DNA of 64,000 nt from an uncultured Saprospiraceae bacterium (GCA_937929945.1 CALFUK010000190.1:1-64000), one strand, 5' to 3'. Counted from the first letter of the stretch, positions 11,301-21,600 are shown. Notes: generated from the sequence alone by a model not told the origin. Made by a program: numbers and translations.

Positions 11301-11931
11301 ACCGATGCAGGAATTATTTCCGCCAGAAGTGATGGAGGATTGTACAGTCTTGAGTGCAAGTGTATTCTCAAGTGTGCAGCTATTAAACCAAGGTGATGGT
11401 CAGTTTCACATGAAAGCTCTGCCAAGAGAGGTGCAGAAATCAGCCGTTTACGGGATGCTGTCTGAAGATGTGAATCAGGATGGACTATTAGATATCATTT
11501 TAGTGGGCAATGATTACGGAATGGAAATATCATTGGGTAGATTAGACGCACATAATGGATTAGTCGGCATAAATGATGGCAAGGGAAGCTTTAGCTTTAT
11601 GGAGCCTGGTGAATCGGGATTTTATGTGGCGGATGATGCTAAAGCCCTAGTAAAGGTGTATAATGGAGCGGCGGGCACCATCAACTATGTAGCATCGCAG
11701 AATCGAGGTCCACTGAAAGCACATCGCCTTAATGAATCATCCAAGATTGTGAAACTGCAGCCTGATGAATCTTATGCGGAGATTAAATTTCATAATGGTG
11801 ACATCCGAAAGGAGGAATTTTACTACGGACATGGATTTTTATCTCAGTCATCTAGAGTCATAAAAAAGACGACAGCTATGAAGGCCATTAAAATATTCAA
11901 TACAAAGAATCAACTGACGAGAGAAATATAG
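8380..11931 (+). CDS. FG-GAP/VCBS and ASPIC/UnbV lipoprotein, second paralogue
   Basis: Tandem paralogue of the preceding gene. The ATG at 8380 overlaps its stop as TGATG; an in-frame TTG at 8377 is possible but less likely. The lipobox is FMSC (Cys 21 from this ATG). Several blocks match the neighbour closely, for example NGGGVAIGDLNQDGLQDVVF and LVDINADGLLDMY. The ASPIC/UnbV domain lies at about 515-588 (NPLGIGAIVKL, HFGIGTSTEVDSITVNWP), and a second run of DxDxDG calcium loops fills the C-terminal half. The protein is some 80 residues longer than its neighbour, with an extra C-terminal tail. Translational coupling suggests equimolar production; a binding rather than catalytic role is inferred. 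Confidence 0.93.
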   Translation: MMQQLIRRGLILGLVACFMSCQEEVRPMMQSLSSDSTGIHFTNTIEDSEALSILNYEYIYNGGGVAIGDLNQDGLQDVVFTGNIVDNAIYLNRGDMVFQDISQQSGILDYPRWSTGITLVDINADGLLDMYITSSGHDGITDKTNLLLVNQGNDAEGIPSFVDLAEAYGISSPTNDTNAAFFDYDNDDDLDLFVISNQMPPDNQPSRYREKVRDGSSKTVDHLYQNQADEGTAHPSYTEVSQSAGILIEGFSLGLNVCDINEDGWKDVYITNDYLSNDLLYINNQDGTFSDQAAAYFKHTSFSAMGNDVVDLDNDGDSDIIVLDMQPQDNYRRKTMLPPNKYSDYINNEKFDFQYQYMRNTLQENQFDPATAGEEPAFSDVSNLAQIAATDWSWAPVVADFDNDGLRDLIVTNGFPKDITDRDFIDYSTDVGIYASDEHLLPKIPSVQINNFAFRNKGDLQFDDVTAAWGILEPSFSNGAAYGDLENDGDLDYIVNNINQEASVYLNQNATNHAVRIKLTGPASNPLGIGAIVKLYHDSLTVQTCDFTLSRGYLSSHEPFIHFGIGTSTEVDSITVNWPSGGRSVIADPNIQKTITIEHQNRVQPSERRDDRTNPIFTDVTQETGLEFTHEEVDFIDYNVQPMLPHKLSQYGPALAVGDANGDGLDDLFISGSHFEKGQFFLQDKSGQFSQAELIEYASEEDYRSEELGAVFFDADGDGDNDLYVVHGGYEVAADDPQYQDRLYQNNGGRFIQVMDALPAILTSGAAVKAADYDGDGDLDLFVGGRVLPQQYPTAVSSYLLRNDSDQNHIKFTDVTKSVASDLIDIGMITDALWTDYDNDGRIDLMLVGEFMPVTLLRNTTDGFRRVSLGSEIDDETGWWNGILGSDFDHDGDIDYILANVGNNTPVQISKAHPYKVYYKDFDQNGLKDLVPACHFLDQSGEMVEYPYFGRLEIVKQINVIRKNYRKHQDLAVTPMQELFPPEVMEDCTVLSASVFSSVQLLNQGDGQFHMKALPREVQKSAVYGMLSEDVNQDGLLDIILVGNDYGMEISLGRLDAHNGLVGINDGKGSFSFMEPGESGFYVADDAKALVKVYNGAAGTINYVASQNRGPLKAHRLNESSKIVKLQPDESYAEIKFHNGDIRKEEFYYGHGFLSQSSRVIKKTTAMKAIKIFNTKNQLTREI

Positions 11932-11965
11932 AGCTGAGATCTATCATCTTAATAAGACAATATCT

Positions 11966-14377
11966 ATGACAAAATACATTAGGCTATTCTCTCTGCTGAT
12001 CGCAGTGTCCTTGGGGCAGGTGATGACAGGACACGCACAGGAGGTAGATCGAATCCAGCTGGGAGAAAGTGACGACCAGGCCACGAGCATCCGCTGGACA
12101 GGCAGAATTACCTCCGAAGAAGATAATGAAGCAGTCATTAATGCAGTGATGAGATCCAGTGATGGTATCAATGCGACGAGTGACATTGATGGTTATTTTT
12201 CGATACCACTGACACGAGGTGAGCATCTCTTTACACTGACAGCATTAGGATATGCAGATAAATCTATCCAGCTGACGGCCTACTCATCGGCGGATCGGTC
12301 CATAACCATGAAGGTCGAGAAGGTCCTCATGGATGAGGTAGTCATCGGTGATCGGGCTGGTAATGAGAGCATCAAGGCCGTCACGCCAGGACTGCAGCGA
12401 CTGGGCATTCAAGAGCTGGAGAGCCAATCAAAATTCTTTGGCGAGATAGATGTTCTGCGCAGTCTTCAGTCCATATCTGGTGTCAGTAATACAGGAGAAG
12501 GCGCTTCTGGATTCAATGTGAGAGGTGGTAATGCGGATCAGAACCTTATACTGCAAGATGGTCATCTGATATTTAATCCTTCTCATGCCTTGGGTTTTTT
12601 CTCCCTCTTTCATCCTGACATCGTCCAATACATCGATTTATACAAAGGCGGGATACCTGCTAAGTATGGTGGGCGTACTTCTTCTGTACTCCAGGTAGCC
12701 ACCAGGCAGGGAGATCGGAAAAAACTTAAGCTTAAAGGTGGCATAGGCATGGTCTCCAGTAGACTGACCTTAGAGGGACCCATTATCAAAGATAAAGTAT
12801 CATTTATCGTCGCATCCAGATACAGCTATGCTGACTGGGTATTTGGACTCGCGAGTAATCCAGACCTGGACGAGAGTAAGGCCTTCTTCAATGATGTCAC
12901 AGCTAACATCAATGCCAGAATCACACCCACGACGAACATGGAGCTTAGCTTTCTGAGAAGTGAAGACGATTTTCAGTTTGGCAGCGAGGCCAGATTTGAT
13001 TATTCTACTTTGTCGGGCTCAGCGAGCCTGAAACAAATCATAGGGGATAATCTGAATGTATCTCTGCAGGCCAACATGGGAAGATACAGCAGCTCCTTAT
13101 TCGATCTGAAAGGCAATGATCAGTCCATGTACACTAACAAAATAGACTATACCAGAGCTAAGCTCGATGCACTCTATGCCGTGTCTGAGTCTTTTAAAAT
13201 TAATGTCGGTGCCGAATTAAATATCTATCAGATCAGTCCTGGAGAGATAGAGCCGCTCATTCCTGAGTCTATCATCATCCCCAGGAGCTTGGATCAAGAG
13301 AAGGGTAGAGAGATAGCCTTGTACGCAGAGGGCCAGTTCAATATTTCTGATAAGATAGACATCTCCGCCGGAGTCAGGTATACCCGATTTAGTAATCTGG
13401 GACCTGACCTGGTATATCTCTATCCAGATGATGAAATCAGGACGAGGCGTAATGTGATAGACTCCCTTGCATTTGGAGAAGGTGATGTGATCGCTGACTA
13501 TGCTGGATTGGAGCCGAGAGCTTCAGTCAGGTACCAGCTTGCCGAGGATGCATCGATTAAGTTTGGACTGGCCAGAACCTACCAGTATCTCGCTCAGATA
13601 TCCAATACAGCCTCAGCTACTCCCATAGATGTCTGGCAGCTATCCAATCAAAATGTAGGACCACAATACTCAGATAATGTGTCCCTAGGGTTCTTCAAAA
13701 ATTTTGTGGATAATCGATATGAAACTTCGCTGGAAGTATTCTACAGAGATATCAATGGGCTCATAGACTACAGAGACTTCGCGCAGCTGCTCATGAATGA
13801 TCAGATAGAGACAGAGCTGGTCACTGGTATCGGTAAGTCTTTTGGAGTCGAGCTCAATCTGAATAAAAGGCTCGGCAGTCTCACCTGGCAGGCTAACTAT
13901 ACCTATTCGAAATCCGAACGGCAGGTTGAGGCTAGCGCTACACAGCAGGGGATTAATAATGGATCTTGGTTTTCCTCTAATTATGATATACCGCATGTCC
14001 TGAATATGAGCCTGAACAATAAGTTCAAGAAGAGCAGCCTGTCTCTTAACTTTACCTACAGAAGTGGCCGACCTACCACAGCCCCGGTCAGCTCATACAC
14101 GAATGATAATGTACTGAATATCCCGATTTACTCGGACCGAAATCAATTCAGAAATCCAGCTTTTCACAGATTAGATCTCGCTTACACCTTAGGCCCATAT
14201 GTGAAAGGCGATAGCTGGGAGCACAGCATCACACTATCTGTTTACAATGTATATGCGAGAAGAAATGCTTACTCAGTTTATTTTCGCCAGAACCCATTCG
14301 AAAGTGTGAAAGCGATTCGAATAGCGACATTAGGTACCATCTTTCCATCCATCACCTTTAATTTTAGTTTGAAATGA
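11966..14377 (+). CDS. TonB-dependent receptor with carboxypeptidase-regulatory-like N-terminal domain
   Basis: Outer-membrane receptor of 803 residues. A Sec signal peptide ends near GHAQ, followed by an N-terminal regulatory-like domain (EDNEAVINAVM to MKVEKVLMDEVVIGD, about 40-120), a plug (GFNVRGGNADQNLILQDG, DLYKGGIPAKYGGRTSSVL) and a roughly 22-strand barrel. It is shorter than SusC-type receptors. Its stop overlaps the start of a DUF4249 lipoprotein by 4 bp (ATGA), the usual partner of this receptor type in Bacteroidota, analogous to but distinct from SusC-SusD. The gene lies 34 bp after the FG-GAP pair and probably shares its transcript. Substrate unknown. Confidence 0.92.
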   Translation: MTKYIRLFSLLIAVSLGQVMTGHAQEVDRIQLGESDDQATSIRWTGRITSEEDNEAVINAVMRSSDGINATSDIDGYFSIPLTRGEHLFTLTALGYADKSIQLTAYSSADRSITMKVEKVLMDEVVIGDRAGNESIKAVTPGLQRLGIQELESQSKFFGEIDVLRSLQSISGVSNTGEGASGFNVRGGNADQNLILQDGHLIFNPSHALGFFSLFHPDIVQYIDLYKGGIPAKYGGRTSSVLQVATRQGDRKKLKLKGGIGMVSSRLTLEGPIIKDKVSFIVASRYSYADWVFGLASNPDLDESKAFFNDVTANINARITPTTNMELSFLRSEDDFQFGSEARFDYSTLSGSASLKQIIGDNLNVSLQANMGRYSSSLFDLKGNDQSMYTNKIDYTRAKLDALYAVSESFKINVGAELNIYQISPGEIEPLIPESIIIPRSLDQEKGREIALYAEGQFNISDKIDISAGVRYTRFSNLGPDLVYLYPDDEIRTRRNVIDSLAFGEGDVIADYAGLEPRASVRYQLAEDASIKFGLARTYQYLAQISNTASATPIDVWQLSNQNVGPQYSDNVSLGFFKNFVDNRYETSLEVFYRDINGLIDYRDFAQLLMNDQIETELVTGIGKSFGVELNLNKRLGSLTWQANYTYSKSERQVEASATQQGINNGSWFSSNYDIPHVLNMSLNNKFKKSSLSLNFTYRSGRPTTAPVSSYTNDNVLNIPIYSDRNQFRNPAFHRLDLAYTLGPYVKGDSWEHSITLSVYNVYARRNAYSVYFRQNPFESVKAIRIATLGTIFPSITFNFSLK

Positions 14378-15432
14378 ACATAAAGAATCTACGATATAGC
14401 ATATTGGCTTGCTTCTGTTTAAGCTTATTCTCGTGTGTCGATGAGATAGATCTCAATGTAGATACGGAGCAGCGGACCTTGATTGTGGATGGTTTCGTCT
14501 CCGACTTCAATGCCGATTATACCTTGAAGTTGTCGCTGAGTTCTGTCATTGGTATTGGCAACGATAATATTTTGGATCCGGTCCCAGGAGCGACCATCAG
14601 GCTGCTGGATGATCGGGGTGGTATATTTCCTTATGATGAAGAAGAGCCAGGGGTGTACAGATTGAAGGGATTTGCGGCGGAGAGATTGACATCTTATCAG
14701 ATAGATATCTCACTCAGCGATGGACGCCGATTTCAGTCTAAGCCTCAAGAACTCAGGTCCAGCAGCTTGATCGATAGTATATCGTACTCGATCGAGGAAA
14801 AGTCGCTGCGTAATAATGCGGGTGACTTTAACAGCCAGCTCTTCATCTCTATGTTGATTTCTACGGATATTTCTGAGGCGGAAGAGCCACCATTTCTCCG
14901 TTGGAGAGTGGAAGGCGAGTATCAGCTGCAAGAGGGATTTCCTGGAGCGCTCAATCTGAGAAGATGCTACATTAAAGAAAATCTAGACCTGAACGACATT
15001 CGAGTCTTCGATGCATCTGAGCTAAATGGTAATGTACTTTTTGATCAAGTGATTGCAGAGACACCTTATAACTTTAGGTTCGCTGATCAATTTTGTTTTC
15101 ATGTCTCCCAATTTTCTATTTCAGAAGAAGAATTTGAATACTGGAATAATATCAAGGACATCATAGACATCAATGGAGGCTTATTCGATCCGCCTCCTGG
15201 TACAGTCATTGGTAATATCGTCAACGTAGATAATCCATCAGATATAGCGGTGGGATATTTTTCGGTGTCATCGGCATTTTTCACTAGACAATTCATCAAT
15301 AGCAATGAGCTTGATTTTTTTGTTGAGCCAAAATGCAGTACTCGAGGGTTCAGGGATATACCTTTCGGATGCAGAAACTGTGAAGAGCTGAATAACAGCA
15401 CATTAGAAAGACCAGCTTACTGGGAGTTTTAG
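14374..15432 (+). CDS. DUF4249-family outer-membrane lipoprotein
   Basis: Predicted partner of the preceding TonB receptor. The lipobox is LFSC (Cys 21). The mature start CVDEIDLNVDTEQRTLIVDG is typical of DUF4249, followed by a beta-rich region (VPGATIRLLDD, YQIDISLSDGRRFQS). The C-terminus carries a Cys cluster (EPKCSTRGFRDIPFGCRNC) that may form disulfides or bind metal. The 4-bp ATGA overlap with the receptor indicates translational coupling. DUF4249 proteins are presumed surface lipoproteins of a receptor complex; their ligands are not known. Confidence 0.9.
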   Translation: MNIKNLRYSILACFCLSLFSCVDEIDLNVDTEQRTLIVDGFVSDFNADYTLKLSLSSVIGIGNDNILDPVPGATIRLLDDRGGIFPYDEEEPGVYRLKGFAAERLTSYQIDISLSDGRRFQSKPQELRSSSLIDSISYSIEEKSLRNNAGDFNSQLFISMLISTDISEAEEPPFLRWRVEGEYQLQEGFPGALNLRRCYIKENLDLNDIRVFDASELNGNVLFDQVIAETPYNFRFADQFCFHVSQFSISEEEFEYWNNIKDIIDINGGLFDPPPGTVIGNIVNVDNPSDIAVGYFSVSSAFFTRQFINSNELDFFVEPKCSTRGFRDIPFGCRNCEELNNSTLERPAYWEF

Positions 15433-15435
15433 CCA

Positions 15436-16902
15436 ATGGAAGGACCCTTGAGACCTAGCGTATTCAGTAGTGTAGCTTTGCTTATGGGCTTGCTTCTGAT
15501 CTGTATACAGTGCCGTGATGATGATCATGCGCGTGCTAAGAAGATAGTCACAAGTCAATGCGGAAGTTGTCATGTGCTACCAGAACCACAGTCGCTGACT
15601 CAAGATGTGTGGCAAAAGAACATCCTGCCTCAGATGTCTTTCTACTACCAGTGGGAGGGCCAGTCAACGTACCCGTACGCTAATCAAAGCTTCTATCGTA
15701 AAAAAGCGGCCTTATCCATGAATGACCGCACCTGGGCTCTTATCGAATCGTATTATCTTGACAACAGCCCTGTAGAGCTTGTCGAAAGAGAAGAATCCGC
15801 ACAACAAGTCCAGACACGCTTCGAAGAGATCACACTCACAAATATCTGTGGCATGCCCTCCATCACCGCCATGCTGATCGACGAAGATGAAACCATATAC
15901 TGCGCATGTAATCAAGCACTGGTCAGTATCTCATCACTCAGTCATGTGGATACCATATTAGTGACTAAAAGTGTCATCAGCGATATAGTCAGACAAAACC
16001 CAGAAGAATTACTCTTACTCAATATCGGAGAATTAGGTCCTCACGATATAGCTAAAGGCTCGCTGAATGTCTTTGACGAACAGACAGGTACAGAGAAGCC
16101 CCTGCTTAGCCAACTATACAGACCTGTGGAAATAAATCATATTGACTCAAGCTACTACATCTCCGAATATGGAAATCTAAAGGGTAGATTTAGTTCAGTT
16201 AATCAAGAGACATTCGATCGATCTACACTAATTGAACTGCCTGGATCATATCGGAATTATCGCTTTGATATAGACCAAGATGGGGCTGACGAGACCCTCA
16301 TACAGTTCAGTCAGAGCCTGGAGGGTGTCTACGTCATGCAGGAGTCCGCTGGTGAGATAGACTATGAGCGAATCATCTCTTTTCCGCCAGAGTACGGCTT
16401 CAGCGACCTCGATACGGCCGATATGAATCGAGATGGATACGTCGACCTCATCATCACCAATGGTGACAATGCTGACTTCTCTCCAATAGACAAACCCTAT
16501 CATGGACTAAGAATATACCTAAACGATGGAGCTGGTCATTTCGAAGAATCCTATTTCTACCCCATGTACGGAGCGACTCAGCTCAAGGTGAATGACTATA
16601 ATGGAGATGGGTATCAGGATGTGATCGTTTCCTCATTCTTTCCCCGTGATATTTCTAAATCGATTGTGCTACTGGAGCAGAGCGCAGAGCAGCCGATGTC
16701 ATTTGATGACACTTACATGGAGCATGGACAGACTGGTCGATGGCTTGTTATGGAAGATGGAGATATAGATCATGATGGAGATGTTGATTTGGTTTTGTCA
16801 TCATTCGTAGCAGGTCCGACGAATCAAAAGCCGAGCGTGCTCAAAGCCTGGCTGGATGAGTCCGTCGATGTGCTGGTGCTGAAGAACCGCCACGTTCGAT
16901 AG
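15436..16902 (+). CDS. FG-GAP repeat lipoprotein with an N-terminal haem c motif
   Basis: Starts 3 bp after the DUF4249 stop. The lipobox-like sequence CIQC puts the lipidated Cys at residue 26. Soon after, CGSCH at 42-46 is a c-type haem attachment motif in a short cytochrome-like helix (ARAKKIVTSQCGSCHVLPEP), as in cytochrome-fused repeat proteins. The rest is a propeller: weak blades first, then clear FG-GAP loops such as DTADMNRDGYVDLII, NDYNGDGYQDVIV and EDGDIDHDGDVDLVL. A distal Met ligand is not certain (LPQMSFYY is a candidate). Its place in the receptor operon suggests a surface or periplasmic redox accessory, which is inference. Confidence 0.85.
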   Translation: MEGPLRPSVFSSVALLMGLLLICIQCRDDDHARAKKIVTSQCGSCHVLPEPQSLTQDVWQKNILPQMSFYYQWEGQSTYPYANQSFYRKKAALSMNDRTWALIESYYLDNSPVELVEREESAQQVQTRFEEITLTNICGMPSITAMLIDEDETIYCACNQALVSISSLSHVDTILVTKSVISDIVRQNPEELLLLNIGELGPHDIAKGSLNVFDEQTGTEKPLLSQLYRPVEINHIDSSYYISEYGNLKGRFSSVNQETFDRSTLIELPGSYRNYRFDIDQDGADETLIQFSQSLEGVYVMQESAGEIDYERIISFPPEYGFSDLDTADMNRDGYVDLIITNGDNADFSPIDKPYHGLRIYLNDGAGHFEESYFYPMYGATQLKVNDYNGDGYQDVIVSSFFPRDISKSIVLLEQSAEQPMSFDDTYMEHGQTGRWLVMEDGDIDHDGDVDLVLSSFVAGPTNQKPSVLKAWLDESVDVLVLKNRHVR

Positions 16903-16982
16903 GCCCACCTTAATCTTAGTTTTTATTGTAATTGTCATGCATCACTCAGATGATGAGCATATTTATTCTGATCTTAGGCTCT

Positions 16983-18359
16983 ATGCGCTGGAGGAATCTT
17001 TTTTTGATCATTCTATCACTCTGTGGTTCAGCACAGATTGGACTGAGCCAAGCGCGTGATGTCCAATGGATCATAGATCTGACAGACGAGGTGCTTGATG
17101 AGAGCGACCTTTGCGAGCGCTGTACATGGGTCAGTCCGATCATCACCCAGGTCAGATCTGCGGGTAGAACATTTTTCTTTTTTAGGTATAGCTGTTCTAT
17201 TGATCAGGCATTCTCGCGTATGTATAGTGTCGCGGGTGATATCGTAGGGGAGTGTGTCACAGATGGGGATGATGTATCCTGCATGGGGACGGATGCCTAT
17301 ACGGTGTATACTTTTGCAGAAGATATCACTAAGGTGTGGACTTGCTTAAAGGGCTTTGAGTGTGATTTTGCGACTCAGAATGAGATCGAACAAGAAGTGC
17401 CAATCGCAATAGATGATTCCAGATGTGCAGAAGGGATCAAGCGACTGAGCGTATCCGAAGAGTATGCTGACTTCCAGTGGTCTGGGCCTGGGATCAATAG
17501 CCAAGAGCCGAGCATTGAGGTAGATCGCTCAGCGACGTATGCTGTCACTGTCACTGATCCAGAGGGGTGTGTCTTCACTAGCGAGACTGACATAGAAGTA
17601 TCTTCACTGGAAGTAAGGGTCAAAGGACCGAATCGGTTCTGCCACCAAGAGTCCGCACTCATTGGGCTTACTGGATTTGTCTCGTATGATTGGTCGACAG
17701 GCGAGCAGGATTCTATGATCATGGTGGATGCTGGAGGTACCTATCAAGTCAAAGTGATTAATGAGTTAGGCTGTAAGGGAGTGGGATCATTTGAGCTGAT
17801 GGAGGACCGGCCGCTATCACTCCGTATCATCACTGACCAGACCGATATCATTGAGGGAGATACCATTAGCGTCACATATAGTAGTGATCCGGCTGCAGCT
17901 ACTCCTGTATCCTTTCAGTGGTTTGCCGAGGGTACATTGACCTGCAGGCAGTGCAGCAGTGCGACATTTATTCCGCTCTTGGACAATGCACTGATGCTGA
18001 CAGTAGAGGATGATCAAGGGTGCTTCAGCGAAGCTTCAGCTAGCATTTCGGTGCAAGAACTAAATCTGGACGTTTATGTACCAAATGCGATACACAGTGC
18101 CTCCCAATCTGGAAATGATCGATTTATGATCTATGGAGCGAAGAGCATCAGGCGGATCGAACGATTAGCTATTTATGATCGGTGGGGTGATCTGGTCTAC
18201 ATCCAAAAGAAAATCAAAGCTAACAGCCCCAGTAAGGGCTGGAATGGCTACAGTAATGGAGTACCATATACGGAAGATGTCTATAGCTATGTAGCAGATA
18301 TTTTATTTATTAATGGAAAGCGGAAGTCAATCAGCGGGGACTTTATGTTGTTTCATTAA
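16983..18359 (+). CDS. Secreted protein with type-B T9SS sorting (CHU_C, gliding-motility-associated) domain
   Basis: Secreted protein of about 458 residues. The ATG at 16983 gives a clean signal peptide (MRWRNLFLIILSLCGSA...GLSQ); an in-frame TTG at 16932 would add 17 unlikely residues. The N-terminal third is cysteine-rich and unrecognised. Two Ig-like/PKD-like domains follow (YADFQWSGPGINSQEPSIEV, GFVSYDWSTGEQDSMIMV). The last ~95 residues are the CHU_C domain: VYVPNAIHSASQSGNDRF, LAIYDRWGDLVY and GWNGYSNG, ending FMLFH. In Bacteroidota this domain directs export by the type IX system and attachment to the surface. It is the last gene of the run beginning at 5078. Confidence 0.88.
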   Translation: MRWRNLFLIILSLCGSAQIGLSQARDVQWIIDLTDEVLDESDLCERCTWVSPIITQVRSAGRTFFFFRYSCSIDQAFSRMYSVAGDIVGECVTDGDDVSCMGTDAYTVYTFAEDITKVWTCLKGFECDFATQNEIEQEVPIAIDDSRCAEGIKRLSVSEEYADFQWSGPGINSQEPSIEVDRSATYAVTVTDPEGCVFTSETDIEVSSLEVRVKGPNRFCHQESALIGLTGFVSYDWSTGEQDSMIMVDAGGTYQVKVINELGCKGVGSFELMEDRPLSLRIITDQTDIIEGDTISVTYSSDPAAATPVSFQWFAEGTLTCRQCSSATFIPLLDNALMLTVEDDQGCFSEASASISVQELNLDVYVPNAIHSASQSGNDRFMIYGAKSIRRIERLAIYDRWGDLVYIQKKIKANSPSKGWNGYSNGVPYTEDVYSYVADILFINGKRKSISGDFMLFH

Positions 18360-18385
18360 ATTGGCATATCTCAAGTGTCCTTAAT

Positions 18386-18426
18386 AAAAAAAGGCCTGCA
18401 AGTTCCCGGGCGGGTAACTGCAAGCC
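18386..18426 (-). terminator. Candidate intrinsic terminator for the M36 protease transcript
   Basis: On the - strand a GC-rich imperfect hairpin (18393-18426, GGCTTGCAGTT...AACTTGCAGGCC) is followed by a run of seven T (18386-18392). It lies 245 bp beyond the stop of the - strand protease gene and may also stop readthrough from the + strand operon, although on that side there is no T-tract. Confidence 0.5.
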
Positions 18427-18671
18427 AATTTAAAAGAACAACTTCCGCATTTAAGACGATATACGATGCGTGAGTCACATATTTTTACCAGCATATTTAT
18501 CAGTTTTCTTCAAATAATTTGCCTTTATTTTATAAAGAGTTGATTTTCAATATTTTATAACTCAATTATTTTTTAGTTTTTTATGAAAATTATTTGTGAT
18601 TGATTATGATTCAGATGTGACAGGCGGACCCAAGTGTGTTGGAAGAGTCTATCAGTGTCCTATTTCCGTGT

Positions 18672-21600
18672 TTAGTCATTCCCACCACATCCATCAATGA
18701 ATGCATGGAATACGGATGCCTGCTTCACTTCGAAGCCTGGCTGTAGCAGAATGCAGGTCGCAGAGTCATAGTCTACATCTCCACCAGCACCACTATCTAT
18801 GATTTGATCTGATTCGATAGCTCCGTCTACTTCATAGTCCACAGTGTATGATTGACTCCCTGTCAGCCTATTTCCATTTTGCTGCGTATACTCATTCACT
18901 CCAGGATCAATGCTGACGACTGAATACCCATTGCAGCCATTAGCATCAGTGATTGTGACTTGATACATACCAGCTGTAATGTTACTGATGCTTCTGGATG
19001 TAGCCCCGTTGGACCAAGCATAACTATAGGCTGGGCTGCCCCCAATAGCTGTGGCCGTGGCGATGCCATCACTACCACCTAGACAGCTCACAGCTTTAGA
19101 CTGGGTGGCATTGGCGATTAGTGGATTCGTCAAGTGAGTGATCGTCACTGAGGCTACAGTGCTACAGGCACTGGCATCCGTGACTGTGACAGCATAAGTA
19201 CCTGCGCTCAGCTGAGTCTCTGTCGCTGAGGTACCTCCTGATGGCCATAGATAGATATATCCCGAAGAGCCACCAGAAGCACTGACAGTAGCCTCTCCAT
19301 CTGCACTGTCAGAGCAGCTTTCTTTTTTATCTTCTTGTGCTGTAGCGCTAAGTGCATTCGCGGGCTCAGTGATGCTGACCTGGCCTGTGGCAATACATCC
19401 ATTAGCATCTGTGGTGGTCACAGCATAGCTGCCAGCGCTTAGATCGAGTAGAGATGCATTCGTACTGCCTGTGGACCACAGGTAGGTATAGTCGGATGTG
19501 CCACCTGAAGGAGTAGCGGTGATAGCTCCGTCATCTTCTCCGACGCAGCTTATATTTTGGGTCACAGATGCATCTACGGTCAGGACCGCTGCGGGCTCTG
19601 TGACCGTTACTGTAGCTGTTGCTTCGCATAGCAGGGCATCCGTGACGGTCACGGTATAGATACCTGCTGCAAGATCAGTGATGCTGCTACCACTACTGCC
19701 TGTAGACCATAGGTAAGTATACCCACCTGTACCACCCGCGGCAGCTGCTGATGCCACACCATCATCTTCGCCCGTACAACTCACCTGCTGAGTAGCTGTC
19801 GCTGTCACAGATAAAGCAGTAGCAGGTTCTGATATAGTGAGTGTCTCACTGATAGTACATTGCTGAGCATCCGTCACTGTCACGGTATATTGCCCAGCAG
19901 TCAGAACTTCAATGCGATCAGTGCTCGCACCGGTAGACCATAGATAGCTGTATCCAGTCGTGCCACCAGCGCCTGATATTTCCAGCGCTCCATCGCTACC
20001 TGAGAAGCAACTCACTGCTTGGATATCTACAGTCTGGATGGTTAGCGCAGCCTGAGGCTCCTGAATGATGAGTTGGATGGTGCCAGTGCAGCTGCTGGCA
20101 TCTGTCACTGTCAGTGTATAAGGACCAGCTGATAGATTATTAATGGAAGCCGTATTGCTACCAGTAGACCAGGCATAGCTGTAAGGTGCTGTACCGCCTT
20201 GCGCACCTCCTGAGGCTGCTCCGTCTGCGCCATTATAGCAGCTGACATCAGTCTGGTTATTAATAGCAGCCACCAGTGATTCATCACATCCATTTGGTGA
20301 AAGATTCACACATAGCTTTGCCGCATCACAGAGTGCTGTGCTTTCTGTATCAGAAGTAGCACAGGCCACATTCTCTACGACAGCATAGTAATCTTCTAAT
20401 ATCCTGATGTCATCGACCCACCATCCAGTGACATTCGTATTGTTATCCTGACCGTATACGAATCTGATGTTGACGTCCTTGTTTTTATATGCAGCGAGAT
20501 GCAAAATGGAATGGACAAATCCACCACTATTACCTGTCCAGGCAGACTTACCCGCTATATCTGGATTGCTGCTGGCACCCAGGGTACCATTGTAGGGAGT
20601 CTGGATGAAGTCCCCAGCCTCTACCATTTGCCAGGAGCTACCTCCGTCATCACTGACCTCTATGTAGCCACCGTCCCAGCCTGTCTCAGTGACGTATCTG
20701 TGATAGAATGACAGAGCAGGAGAGCTGCCCAATGAGATAAGCGGTGATATCAGCGCCATCGTTTTATTATCCAGATTGCTGGTCGGAGGATTGCTGGCGG
20801 GATTTGCTTCATTCGCTATGTACCAGGCATTAGAGGCAGAGTTGAAGTCAGTATTTACGATCATCCATTCTGACAGACCACTTCCTCGCAGTATGGATGA
20901 TGTCCAGCCTGAGCTGCCACTTTCTACATCGTCTTCGAAGCTGATGCTGGGTGGATTTGCTGTAGAGGTATTCACTACAGCGGTGACCGTGCAGATGAAT
21001 TCTTGCCCCGCATCGAGAGCAGGGTGATTGATGGTGACTGTGTTATTATTGATGTTGGAGCTGGTCGCTGGATCTGGACAGGTCACCGCAGTGATTGTGA
21101 ATACTGGATCAAAGGTGTCGCTGAGACTGATGTTATCTTGATTGCAGAAGGCATCGACACGCAGGTCATACATCACACTACCGCCATTATTGACTACGCT
21201 GGAGTTGACAGATTTTGTCACACTCATCTCTCTGATATCGAAGGCTTCTATATTATCAGAGACGATAGAGGGGGAGCCTTGCTTAGCACTGGCACCCAGG
21301 CCTCGATTAGCGAATGCTTGCCAAATGACACACTGGTGTATGCCATCGTAAAGTAGTTCGTCAGCCGCAATGATGGCATCACGCCCATCTACGAATCCTG
21401 GGTTACAGGGTTGTAGTTTTAAGCCTTCCATGACCAGCTGAAGGGCTAAATTTTGGCCACCGAAGGTACCTTCATTTCCTATGCTTCCTGCATTCGCAAT
21501 ATCACTATCATAGATGTCAGTGCCGATGCCGTATATATCGATCAGCTTCCAGGTCATATCCCAGAGCATCGTGCACCAGACAGTGCCCACTCCGTGTGGG

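Noticed and set aside
16932-16982. N-terminal extension of the type-B sorted protein from TTG 16932
   Set aside because: It would bury the signal peptide behind 17 residues; ATG 16983 gives a standard signal sequence.
18900-20265. Regular ~250-bp DNA repeats that might be a CRISPR or satellite array
   Set aside because: Period, in-frame conservation and the SprB protein pattern show that they are coding domain repeats.
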